In this document: one piece after another, positions 8,458 to 15,080 of the stretch
Numbering within the stretch: position 1 is the first letter of the stretch
How the letters are laid out: every line of letters begins with the position of its first letter
Assembly (NCBI GenBank): GCA_043787975.1
Contig: JAYVUK010000040.1
Location: 12,569 to 76,568 of the forward strand
DNA from: JAPLDA01 sp043787975
GTDB taxonomy: Bacteria; Bacteroidota; Bacteroidia; AKYH767-A; 2013-40CM-41-45
Length of the DNA: 64,000 bases
Direction: 5' to 3'
The notes under the pieces: generated by a model
Database searches by the model: none
What the model was told of the DNA's origin: nothing
What the model saw: the letters and a program-made list of their open reading frames with translations, nothing else
Translations under genes and position numbers: made by a program

Positions 8458-9516
8458 ATGAAAAGGATACTGCTTATCGAAGACAATAAAGACATGCGTG
8501 AGAATACTAAAGAAATTCTTGAGCTTGCCAACTACAAAGTGTTTGCTACAAAGAATGGAAAAGAGGGAGTGGAGGTGGCACAAAAAGAAAAGCCTGATTT
8601 GGTTATCTGTGATATTATGATGCCGGTACTCGATGGTTATGGTGTATTGCATCTGCTTGCGAAGAATGATGCAACGGCAAGCATTCCTTTTATTTTTCTT
8701 ACTGCCAAAGCAGAGCGTAGTGAACTCCGCAAAGGAATGGAAATGGGTGCTGACGATTATGTTACAAAACCTTTCGATGATATCGAATTACTCAATGCCA
8801 TTGAAATCAGGTTGAAGAAATCGGATTTAATGAAGAAGGAATTTTCAAAGAATAAAGAAGGGTTGAGTGAATTTATCATCAGTGCAAAGGGAATTGAGGA
8901 CTTAAAAAAACTTTCGGAAGAGCGGGATATAAAATCATACAGGAAGAAAGAATTTGTTTATGAGGAAGGCAGTTATCCGCGGGGAATTTATTTTGTGAAT
9001 AAGGGAAAAATAAAAACTTTTAAAACACACGAGCTTGGTAAAGAATTTATCACAGGTCTTTATAAAGAAGGAGATTTTTTCGGCTACCTCGCTTTAATGG
9101 AAGATTCAAAATATACCGACTCCGCAGAAGCGCTTGATGAAAGTGAAATCTGTTTTATCCCGAAAGAAGATTTCTTTGCACTCATTTTTAAAAATGCGGA
9201 AGTATCCAGGAAGTTTATGAAAATGCTTTCCGGTGATCTGTCTGAAAAGGAAGACCAATTGGTCAAACTTGCATATAACTCTGTCCGAAAGCGAGTCGCA
9301 GAAGCATTGATCACGCTTCATAACCGTTACAAAAAAGAAGACGAGAAGAATTTCAGTATGAATATTTCAAGAGAGGATTTGGCCAATCTTTCCGGCACCG
9401 CTACGGAATCAACCATTCGAACACTCAGTGATTTCAAGGACGAAAAACTTATTGAAATTAAAGGTGGTTACATCTCTCTTTTAGATTTTGAAAAACTTTC
9501 CCGCCTGAGGAACTAA
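8458..9516 (+). CDS. Response regulator fused to a CRP/FNR-type DNA-binding module
   Basis: A 352-residue two-component regulator. The receiver domain (1 to about 120) has the acidic pocket (IEDN), phospho-acceptor Asp52 in ICDIMMP, FLTA and KPF. A cyclic-nucleotide-binding-like beta-roll (about 140-260) follows, then a winged helix-turn-helix (about 270-345) with recognition helix TATESTIRTL. The E-x-x-x-R spacing in that helix is the one by which CRP and FNR read TGA/TCA half-sites, which fits the NTGA-N6-TCAN operators found in this window. There is no N-terminal cysteine cluster, so it is not an Fe-S FNR; phosphorylation by the upstream kinase is the likely input. Inferred role: activator of the nos, cco, ric and OsmC promoters. 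Confidence 0.88.
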   Translation: MKRILLIEDNKDMRENTKEILELANYKVFATKNGKEGVEVAQKEKPDLVICDIMMPVLDGYGVLHLLAKNDATASIPFIFLTAKAERSELRKGMEMGADDYVTKPFDDIELLNAIEIRLKKSDLMKKEFSKNKEGLSEFIISAKGIEDLKKLSEERDIKSYRKKEFVYEEGSYPRGIYFVNKGKIKTFKTHELGKEFITGLYKEGDFFGYLALMEDSKYTDSAEALDESEICFIPKEDFFALIFKNAEVSRKFMKMLSGDLSEKEDQLVKLAYNSVRKRVAEALITLHNRYKKEDEKNFSMNISREDLANLSGTATESTIRTLSDFKDEKLIEIKGGYISLLDFEKLSRLRN

Positions 9517-9527
9517 GTCCCTCTGTA

Positions 9528-9593
9528 TTGATGATAATCATTTCCTGAACTGACCTTTGTCATAAGTGACCGGAAGTCTTGTGTCTATTTTTG
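9528..9593 (+). promoter_or_regulatory. Tandem operator pair plus -7 box upstream of the small protein/OsmC genes
   Basis: Sites TTGA-N6-TCAT (9528-9541, centre 9534.5) and CTGA-N6-TCAT (9550-9563, centre 9556.5) are 22 bp apart. The -7 box TATTTTTG is at 9586-9593, starting 29.5 bp from the proximal centre. The ATG at 9619 gives a leader of about 20 nt. Confidence 0.7.
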
Positions 9594-9618
9594 TTTTAGA
9601 AATAGATATTCCCTTCCA

Positions 9619-9993
9619 ATGAAAATCAGTATCAACGATAGAAGAAAAATCTTCGCGATTCAGAAAGATTTTAATGAGGCATTTCCCTATCTAAGAATTG
9701 AATTTTTCGCCAAGCCACATGAACCCGGAGGTGTGCCTGCGAAAAAATTAGTTACTCAACCATCAAAAACTCTGGGTGAATGCAGAACGATTCATAATTC
9801 CGGAACGATTACCATAACACCACACATGACTGTTGCAGATCTGGAACAGAATTTTCGCAGCATCTATGGATTATCAGTTCAGGTATTCAGGCAATCCGGA
9901 AAAGCCTGGTTGGAGACAACCATTACAGATGGCTGGACGCTGGAAGAACAAAATAAACAGGGAGAAGAATTATCAAAATCAAAAATTTTATAA
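9619..9993 (+). CDS. Conserved small soluble protein of unknown function, linked to the respiratory regulon
   Basis: A 124-residue protein with no signal peptide, membrane segment or obvious metal motif. Visible features are a basic N-terminus (MKISINDRRKIF), a His-containing stretch around GECRTIHNSGTITITPHMT (about 53-71) and a final WTLEEQNKQGEEL. The sequence looks like a conserved Bacteroidota hypothetical, but I cannot name its family. It is the first gene behind a promoter with the same tandem operators as nos, ric and cco, and is followed by osmC 59 nt downstream. This suggests a role in microaerobic or nitrosative stress physiology, which is inference. Confidence 0.7.
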   Translation: MKISINDRRKIFAIQKDFNEAFPYLRIEFFAKPHEPGGVPAKKLVTQPSKTLGECRTIHNSGTITITPHMTVADLEQNFRSIYGLSVQVFRQSGKAWLETTITDGWTLEEQNKQGEELSKSKIL

Positions 9994-10052
9994 AGGGCAT
10001 GAAGAAACCATGTTGATGCGAATCGCAAGTTTACATATTAACTCACAAAATT

Positions 10053-10496
10053 ATGGAAGTAACGACACAGGTTCACAAGTTTGATGTTTCCTTAAAATGG
10101 GATTATGAAAGTGACAGCGGAATAGCGCGCGCAGGAAACCGGATGCCGTTATTGTTTGGTTCGCCACCTGAGTTTGGCGGGACCGACTCAACATGGTCAC
10201 CCGAGCATCTTCTCGCTGCGGCAGTAGCTTCATGCTACATCACCACCTTCATGAGTCTTGCAAAGAAGATGAAGGTGACGGTTACTGACTTTCGCATTTC
10301 ATGTAAGGTTGAATTTGAAAAAAAAGAAATTGGCTTTGAAGCCACCCGTTTTATTTTGAGGCCACTTGTGGTACTCCATCACAATCCGGGACAACACATT
10401 CTTGAAAATCTTTTTGAGAAAGCAAAAAAATACTGCTTCATAAGCAATTCGGTGAAAGGTGAAATAATTGTTGAGCCGAATGTTTTGAATGGATAA
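10053..10496 (+). CDS. OsmC/Ohr-family peroxide-reducing protein
   Basis: A 147-residue OsmC-fold protein that would reduce organic peroxides through two cysteines. Both expected cysteines are present: one in AAAVASCYITTF (about residue 57) and one in KAKKYCFISNSV (about residue 128). The N-terminal part carries the usual PPEFGG and SPEHLLAAA signatures. It follows the unknown small protein in the same direction, 59 nt downstream, and is probably served by the same operator-controlled promoter, which would couple peroxide defence to low-oxygen respiration. Whether the substrate is an organic hydroperoxide or another electrophile cannot be read from the sequence. Confidence 0.88.
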   Translation: MEVTTQVHKFDVSLKWDYESDSGIARAGNRMPLLFGSPPEFGGTDSTWSPEHLLAAAVASCYITTFMSLAKKMKVTVTDFRISCKVEFEKKEIGFEATRFILRPLVVLHHNPGQHILENLFEKAKKYCFISNSVKGEIIVEPNVLNG

Positions 10497-10540
10497 GCGA
10501 AGGGTAACCTAAATTTGACAGAAAAATATTTTTGAAAAAA

Positions 10541-10690
10541 TTAATTAAACGTATACGTTACTCCTGCAATCATTCTGCATTTCATGTGTGGCTGAGGTTC
10601 ATTTAATGTTTGCATATTATCGCCCAATACCTGATTTTCTTCAACAGATGTATTTGCTTCTTCATTCTTCTGATTGAGCTTCAAATTTTG
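10541..10690 (-). pseudogene. C-terminal remnant of an outer-membrane beta-barrel protein
   Basis: Read on the minus strand, the DNA behind nosY keeps an open frame of about 50 codons ending in GVTYTFN and a stop at 10541-10543. The alternating hydrophobic strand with a terminal aromatic residue is typical of outer-membrane barrels, for example TonB-dependent receptors. No start codon, signal peptide or upstream body exists; the frame runs out of phase into nosY. I read it as the tail of a deleted gene that once followed nosY. It is short, so chance cannot be excluded. Confidence 0.42.
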
Positions 10691-10703
10691 GGGACAGTTT
10701 GAA

Positions 10704-11471
10704 TTAAAGGTCTTTAGTTTTAAATTTTCTCAACGCAATAAACAACGGAGTAATTAGCCAACCCAACATGATGGTTGTTGAATAAATTATCCCTGCAGAT
10801 GTTCCAAAAAATTGGTTGAAGATAGCTCCCGTGTACCCCATCATCGCCGAAATATCCAGCTTGAGCAGGATGAGAATACGCGCAAGATCAACGGGATTTA
10901 ATGAACAAAAAACAACTACTGCTTTTTCCAACGGGTAATCGCCGAATTGAAACATGATGAGCAGAATTATTCCATCGTATAACAGTGAGAAATACAACCA
11001 CATGATGATGGCGATCCCGATTCCTTTAGCTTTGTCGCGCGTAATAACGGCTCCTAAAACCGACAGTGAAACAAAGATGGCCGTCAGCGCAAAACCTGTG
11101 AGTGTCATCACATAAGCGGTGGCGGAACCTTCAAGCAAAATCATTGGTATTCCTGCACCGATGGCAAACGCAACCATCATGGATAAACAAATTCCTGCAT
11201 ACATACTGAGCAATAATTTTTTTCGTTGAATCGGTTGTGATAACAATAGCTCAATAAATTCAGCGGAGTTGTACATGTAAATGGTACTGAATATTAAACT
11301 CACGAGCGGAACAATGATCAGGATGATGTTGAGCATGCTCAGCAATCCTTTCGCTGAATTATCCTCCAGGTTAAAAATACTCATTGAAATGGCAAGTAAA
11401 AAGATGGAGTAAGCAACAGCAATCTTGCTTCGCAAAATGTCCACCATCACATATTTTATCACTTTGAACAT
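10704..11471 (-). CDS. nosY: NosY-type ABC transporter permease
   Basis: A 255-residue integral membrane protein with about six transmembrane segments (first at about 16-32), matching ABC-2 type permeases. In nos operons NosY forms a complex with NosF and NosD that supplies material needed for Cu-Z assembly in N2O reductase. It starts 6 nt after the nosF stop. The family is identified mainly from operon position and hydrophobic pattern, as NosY sequences are variable. It is the last intact gene of the operon. Confidence 0.88.
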   Translation of the reverse strand: MFKVIKYVMVDILRSKIAVAYSIFLLAISMSIFNLEDNSAKGLLSMLNIILIIVPLVSLIFSTIYMYNSAEFIELLLSQPIQRKKLLLSMYAGICLSMMVAFAIGAGIPMILLEGSATAYVMTLTGFALTAIFVSLSVLGAVITRDKAKGIGIAIIMWLYFSLLYDGIILLIMFQFGDYPLEKAVVVFCSLNPVDLARILILLKLDISAMMGYTGAIFNQFFGTSAGIIYSTTIMLGWLITPLFIALRKFKTKDL

Positions 11472-11477
11472 TTTCTG

Positions 11478-12185
11478 TTAATTATTTTTCATGACGGCGG
11501 CAATAGCGCGTGTAAGTTTTTCTTCTCCGGTATCATGTCTCAGTTGAGAGATGCTTTTGTGGAAAAGCAAATTACCTTCGTTAAAATAAACTATTTCAGA
11601 AACGAGGTCATCCAAATCACTAAGTATATGTGACGTAATGAGTATCAGTTTTTCTTGTTTTTTTTCTTTCGTGATTTTTTCCTTGAGGATTTCACAGGCA
11701 AGCGGATCAAGGCCTGCCGTAGGCTCATCTAGAATTAAAACTTCCGGTTTAAAAAGAAATGCGAGCGATGCGCTTACCTTTTGTCGTGTGCCTCCCGAAA
11801 GCGTCCGCATCCTTTTGTTGAAAATGGTTTCCAAGCCAAATGCTGAAATCAATTCACGGTCTGTTTCACCGCGATCTTTTTTGCGAAGGTCAATCATCAT
11901 GTCAAAGATGTGTCCGATCGTCATGTTGTCGGGATAGCGACCGATCTGTGGCATGTAACCGATGTTGCTGCGATACTCACAACCGTCAGCAATATTTTTA
12001 CTCCCGAATAAAATGGTGCCGCTGTCGGGCAACACCATGCCCAACAAACATTTAATGAATGTTGTTTTTCCTGAAGCGTTGGGCCCGATCAAAGAAATGG
12101 TTTCGCCTTTGTTGCAGGTAAGCGAAATGTCATTCAATACGTTTAGTTTCCCGAACGACTTGTTTATATGATCAGCGCGAATCAT
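11478..12185 (-). CDS. nosF: NosF ABC transporter ATPase
   Basis: A 235-residue ATPase with Walker A GPNASGKTT (about 33-41), signature LSGGTRQKVS (about 130-139) and Walker B VLILDEPTAGLDP (about 150-162). It powers the NosDFY complex required for N2O reductase maturation. The start ATG overlaps the nosD stop codon in an ATGA, indicating translational coupling, and nosY follows 6 nt later. All catalytic motifs are intact. Confidence 0.93.
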   Translation of the reverse strand: MIRADHINKSFGKLNVLNDISLTCNKGETISLIGPNASGKTTFIKCLLGMVLPDSGTILFGSKNIADGCEYRSNIGYMPQIGRYPDNMTIGHIFDMMIDLRKKDRGETDRELISAFGLETIFNKRMRTLSGGTRQKVSASLAFLFKPEVLILDEPTAGLDPLACEILKEKITKEKKQEKLILITSHILSDLDDLVSEIVYFNEGNLLFHKSISQLRHDTGEEKLTRAIAAVMKNN

Positions 12186-13417
12186 AGTGCAAATGGTTTC
12201 ATGACAGGTAAATCATCCCTTAAATCTACCGGTGTAATGCTGGGTACTACTTTTTCTGTTTTATCCAAAAGTGTGACCATGAAGCTGCGAAGGAACATGA
12301 CGGCAATCGGGTTGTTCTCAATGATCATAGCGTACATACTGACAGGATGAAAGGGAACATCACCGGTTCCGTCATGATTCAAATCATAGCCTTCATATTT
12401 GTCCCAATAGTTTTTTGTGAACGTATTCAATACAAGCGAGCCATTGGTAGCCACGTCAAAGGTATTACCGATGAAATTATTATTTTCAATCGTGTTGGCA
12501 TTGCAACTAGCCTGCACTTTCAGTGCATAGCCATTGCTAATAAATTTATTTTTTTTCACTTCAATTCGATTGGTTCCTTCCATGAATATACCAACCGTAT
12601 TCCGTGTGAAGGTGTTTTCAGAAACCTCTCCGTCAGAAATTTCTTTGAGTAACAGACCATAGGAAGAGGAACCCCTGTTGTCTTCAAATTTATTTTTTTT
12701 CATAATAACGTGATGTGAAAACATGACGGCCACACCGGCTTCGTTGTCGTGAAACGTGTTGGCGATATACCGGTCGTCATTCGAAAACATAAAATGCAAA
12801 CCGTAACGGATATTTTTTTCACTGAAGTTATTCTGAATGACGGATTCGGTGACGAACTCAAAGTAAATTCCATCGCGATGGCCGGAAATATAATTGCCTT
12901 CAATGACAGCATGGTTGCACTTCCATAAATGAATCCCGTTCCCTGTGGAGTGTTCCTCTCCAGGTATTCCCTTGATCTTGTTTTTGCGAACGGTAAAATG
13001 ATTGCTGTTCGCAATGTGAATGGCGAAACTTGCATTCTCAATGGTGTTGTTCTCAATGACGAAACCGGAAGCGTCGATAATTTTTATGGAAGCAAAATCA
13101 TTCATCGACGAATACCCGGAATTCCTGAATGTGATTCCATTTACGATAATATCTTTTCCAGACAGGGTAAGTATTTCAAATTTTTTTTCTCCGTCTAAAA
13201 CGGTCTTTGGTTCTCCAAACAACCGAAGCGATTTCGTAATGACAATGTTTCCTTCTTTGTAAATTCCATTTTCAAGACGGATGGTGTCAAACGGCTGCGC
13301 GAGTTCAACTGCTTTTCTCAGTGTCTTGACAGGATAGGAAGCTCCTGCATGGATTACACTTGCAAAGGAGCAGGTGACGTTCAGTAAAAACGATAGAAGA
13401 AAAACGGGACGCAACAC
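12182..13417 (-). CDS. nosD: NosD periplasmic copper-site maturation factor
   Basis: A right-handed parallel beta-helix protein of about 411 residues with many NxxTIxNN-like rungs (for example VIENNTIENASF, IRYGLHFMF), as in NosD, which acts in the periplasm in Cu-Z site assembly. It has a signal peptide (FLLSFLLNVTCSFA). No ATG is available: the frame opens with TTG at 13450 inside nosL, but a GTG at 13417, 2 nt after the nosL stop, directly precedes the signal peptide and is my choice (a TTG at 13414 is the alternative). The C-terminus overlaps nosF by 4 nt. Confidence 0.9.
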   Translation of the reverse strand: MLRPVFLLSFLLNVTCSFASVIHAGASYPVKTLRKAVELAQPFDTIRLENGIYKEGNIVITKSLRLFGEPKTVLDGEKKFEILTLSGKDIIVNGITFRNSGYSSMNDFASIKIIDASGFVIENNTIENASFAIHIANSNHFTVRKNKIKGIPGEEHSTGNGIHLWKCNHAVIEGNYISGHRDGIYFEFVTESVIQNNFSEKNIRYGLHFMFSNDDRYIANTFHDNEAGVAVMFSHHVIMKKNKFEDNRGSSSYGLLLKEISDGEVSENTFTRNTVGIFMEGTNRIEVKKNKFISNGYALKVQASCNANTIENNNFIGNTFDVATNGSLVLNTFTKNYWDKYEGYDLNHDGTGDVPFHPVSMYAMIIENNPIAVMFLRSFMVTLLDKTEKVVPSITPVDLRDDLPVMKPFAL

Positions 13418-13419
13418 AA

Positions 13420-13851
13420 CTAATTTAATTTTTGTTGAAGTTGATCCCAAGTTAGGATTTCTCCCGGAAAATTTTGGAGAAAAGATGTTGCTATGTCCTG
13501 CGACTCAAAAGCCGCCACACCACTGTTCATGGGTGTATGCAGAGCCGGGCTTTTTAAAAAAATAGCTTGATTCACTTCCAGGAGTTTTTGACTGTCGGTA
13601 TAAATGACTGCATACATATGTGTTATTTTTTCTGTTGAATTCAAACTATTCTTTCTGAAATTATTCATGCAACCAACATCATCAAATTTATAAAGCTTTC
13701 CTTTCCCAGTAATTATTTCCGCACCGAACCTGGTGTCTGCAACAGGCATCTGGCAGAAGTTGCAGGCATCTTTGCCTGCGGTTAAGGGCTGTGGTTCTGT
13801 CGCACAGGACGCAAGAAAAATAAGGATAAATACTAACTCCCGATTTTTCAT
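13420..13851 (-). CDS. nosL: NosL copper-binding lipoprotein
   Basis: A 143-residue lipoprotein with lipobox FLASC at about residue 16. NosL is a Cu(I) metallochaperone for N2O reductase. The copper-binding motif is visible as C-x2-C-x-M in DACNFCQMPVAD (about 30-41), followed by the conserved FDDVGCM (about 56-62). The gene overlaps the preceding membrane protein gene by 4 nt and nosD begins just after its stop, so it sits inside a tightly coupled operon. Confidence 0.93.
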   Translation of the reverse strand: MKNRELVFILIFLASCATEPQPLTAGKDACNFCQMPVADTRFGAEIITGKGKLYKFDDVGCMNNFRKNSLNSTEKITHMYAVIYTDSQKLLEVNQAIFLKSPALHTPMNSGVAAFESQDIATSFLQNFPGEILTWDQLQQKLN

Positions 13852-14429
13852 TGTTTGATTTTATTTTTCCTGCCTTCTAAAAACCAAATGACGGCAGCGA
13901 TAAAGACAACCACAATGATGATGTATCCACCCACATCAGGCATCGAGTAAGCATCGAAGTTGAGTAATTTCTTATGGCCAATCATCGGAGGCTGGTACCC
14001 CATGCCGGGAATTTTGATGGGCGCATCGGGATTCAGGTTGTGGCCATAATCATATCCCCACAGGTAAAAATCGTACATCGCCAGCGCGCCGCCGATAACG
14101 GAAAAAACGAGGTAGCTGAATAAAATCTTGCGGTTGCCTGTGATTGCGATCACCAAACCGTATCCAATAAATGCTGCAACGAGATAAACCAGGTATGTAA
14201 ATTCGGGAAACATGGCCACGATAATTTTCTTCATGCCAATGTAATGATTCAACCCGTTAATGATGTCAACATCTCCGCTTAATTTGTTCAGCCAGATTTT
14301 CATGACTAATCCTTCGGGGTATTGCGGAGCGAATAAATCGATGCGCCATACCGGGAAAAAATAAGCAGCAATTATCACGAGAGAAGTGAGTGCGATAAGT
14401 ATCCTGGAAACGGTGCTGAGTTTTTTCAT
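13848..14429 (-). CDS. Nos-cluster multi-pass membrane protein, unknown function
   Basis: A 193-residue protein with about four transmembrane segments (first at about 10-26, last at about 168-184) and a periplasmic-looking loop containing WGYDYGHNLNPDAP and IGHKKLLNF. I know it as a type of protein seen in Bacteroidota nos clusters but cannot give it a defined function. It overlaps nosL by an ATGA and lies downstream of a hairpin at 14450-14476. The His, Met and Tyr residues in the loop could bind copper; that is a guess from context. Confidence 0.75.
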   Translation of the reverse strand: MKKLSTVSRILIALTSLVIIAAYFFPVWRIDLFAPQYPEGLVMKIWLNKLSGDVDIINGLNHYIGMKKIIVAMFPEFTYLVYLVAAFIGYGLVIAITGNRKILFSYLVFSVIGGALAMYDFYLWGYDYGHNLNPDAPIKIPGMGYQPPMIGHKKLLNFDAYSMPDVGGYIIIVVVFIAAVIWFLEGRKNKIKQ

Positions 14430-14449
14430 TTTATATATCAGGGCAAAAG

Positions 14450-14476
14450 AAACCCCTCGTTAAAACCAAGGGGTTT
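14450..14476 (-). terminator. Intra-operon hairpin (attenuator) between the fasciclin and nosL/D/F/Y halves
   Basis: AAACCCCT pairs with AGGGGTTT (8 bp) around an 11-nt loop. On the minus strand it is followed by a T-rich stretch (TCTTTTG). It sits between the stop of the fasciclin gene and the ATG of the membrane protein gene, so it could reduce expression of the maturation genes relative to nosZ, or protect the nosZ mRNA 3' end. Confidence 0.6.
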
Positions 14477-14491
14477 GAATGTTAAATCGTC

Positions 14492-15055
14492 TTATTTAGC
14501 TGCGGGTGGTAACAGTACTTCATCTATTACATACACAATTCCGTTGGATGCAGGCACAGTCGCGATAACATGAGCTGTATTATTCACCATCATTTTTCCA
14601 TCTTTGATACTAATGGTGATGTTCAGCAGATTTGCCTGGTTAATGGTTTGTCCATCTGTTAAAAAGTCTTGCTTGTATCCACCAACAGCAACATGATATT
14701 CAAGGATATTCCTTAAGGCATCCTTGTTTTCGGGTTTCATTAGGTTTTCAACTGTTCCTTTTGGAAGTTTGTCGAAAGCAGCATTGGTCGGAGCAAACAC
14801 GGTAAAGGGTCCTGCATTTGATAACTCAGTCACATAATCTGCCTGCTTCAATGCTGCCACCAGCGTGGTATGGTCTTTCGAACTCACTGCAATTTTCACG
14901 ACATCTTTCTGCGATTCATCATCCTTCACGGCATCTTGTCCGACCCGCGATTCACTTGCAGCTGCAGGTTGTGAAGCTGTTTCGTTGTTGCTCTGGGTAC
15001 ACGATGTGAAAATACTTAGCAATGGAAGAGAGAGAACTAAAAATATTTTTTTCAT
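14492..15055 (-). CDS. Fasciclin (FAS1) domain lipoprotein in the nos operon
   Basis: A 187-residue lipoprotein (lipobox IFTSC at about residue 19) with a linker and one FAS1 domain (about 50-185) showing FTVFAPTNAAFDKLP, LRNILEYHVAVGG and GIVYVIDEVLLPP. FAS1 domains usually mediate adhesion or protein contacts. The gene is 25 nt downstream of nosZ on the same strand. A role in holding or maturing the lipid-anchored reductase is possible but is inference from position. Confidence 0.9.
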   Translation of the reverse strand: MKKIFLVLSLPLLSIFTSCTQSNNETASQPAAASESRVGQDAVKDDESQKDVVKIAVSSKDHTTLVAALKQADYVTELSNAGPFTVFAPTNAAFDKLPKGTVENLMKPENKDALRNILEYHVAVGGYKQDFLTDGQTINQANLLNITISIKDGKMMVNNTAHVIATVPASNGIVYVIDEVLLPPAAK

Positions 15056-15080
15056 TGGATGTGATTTTTAAGGTGAATAA

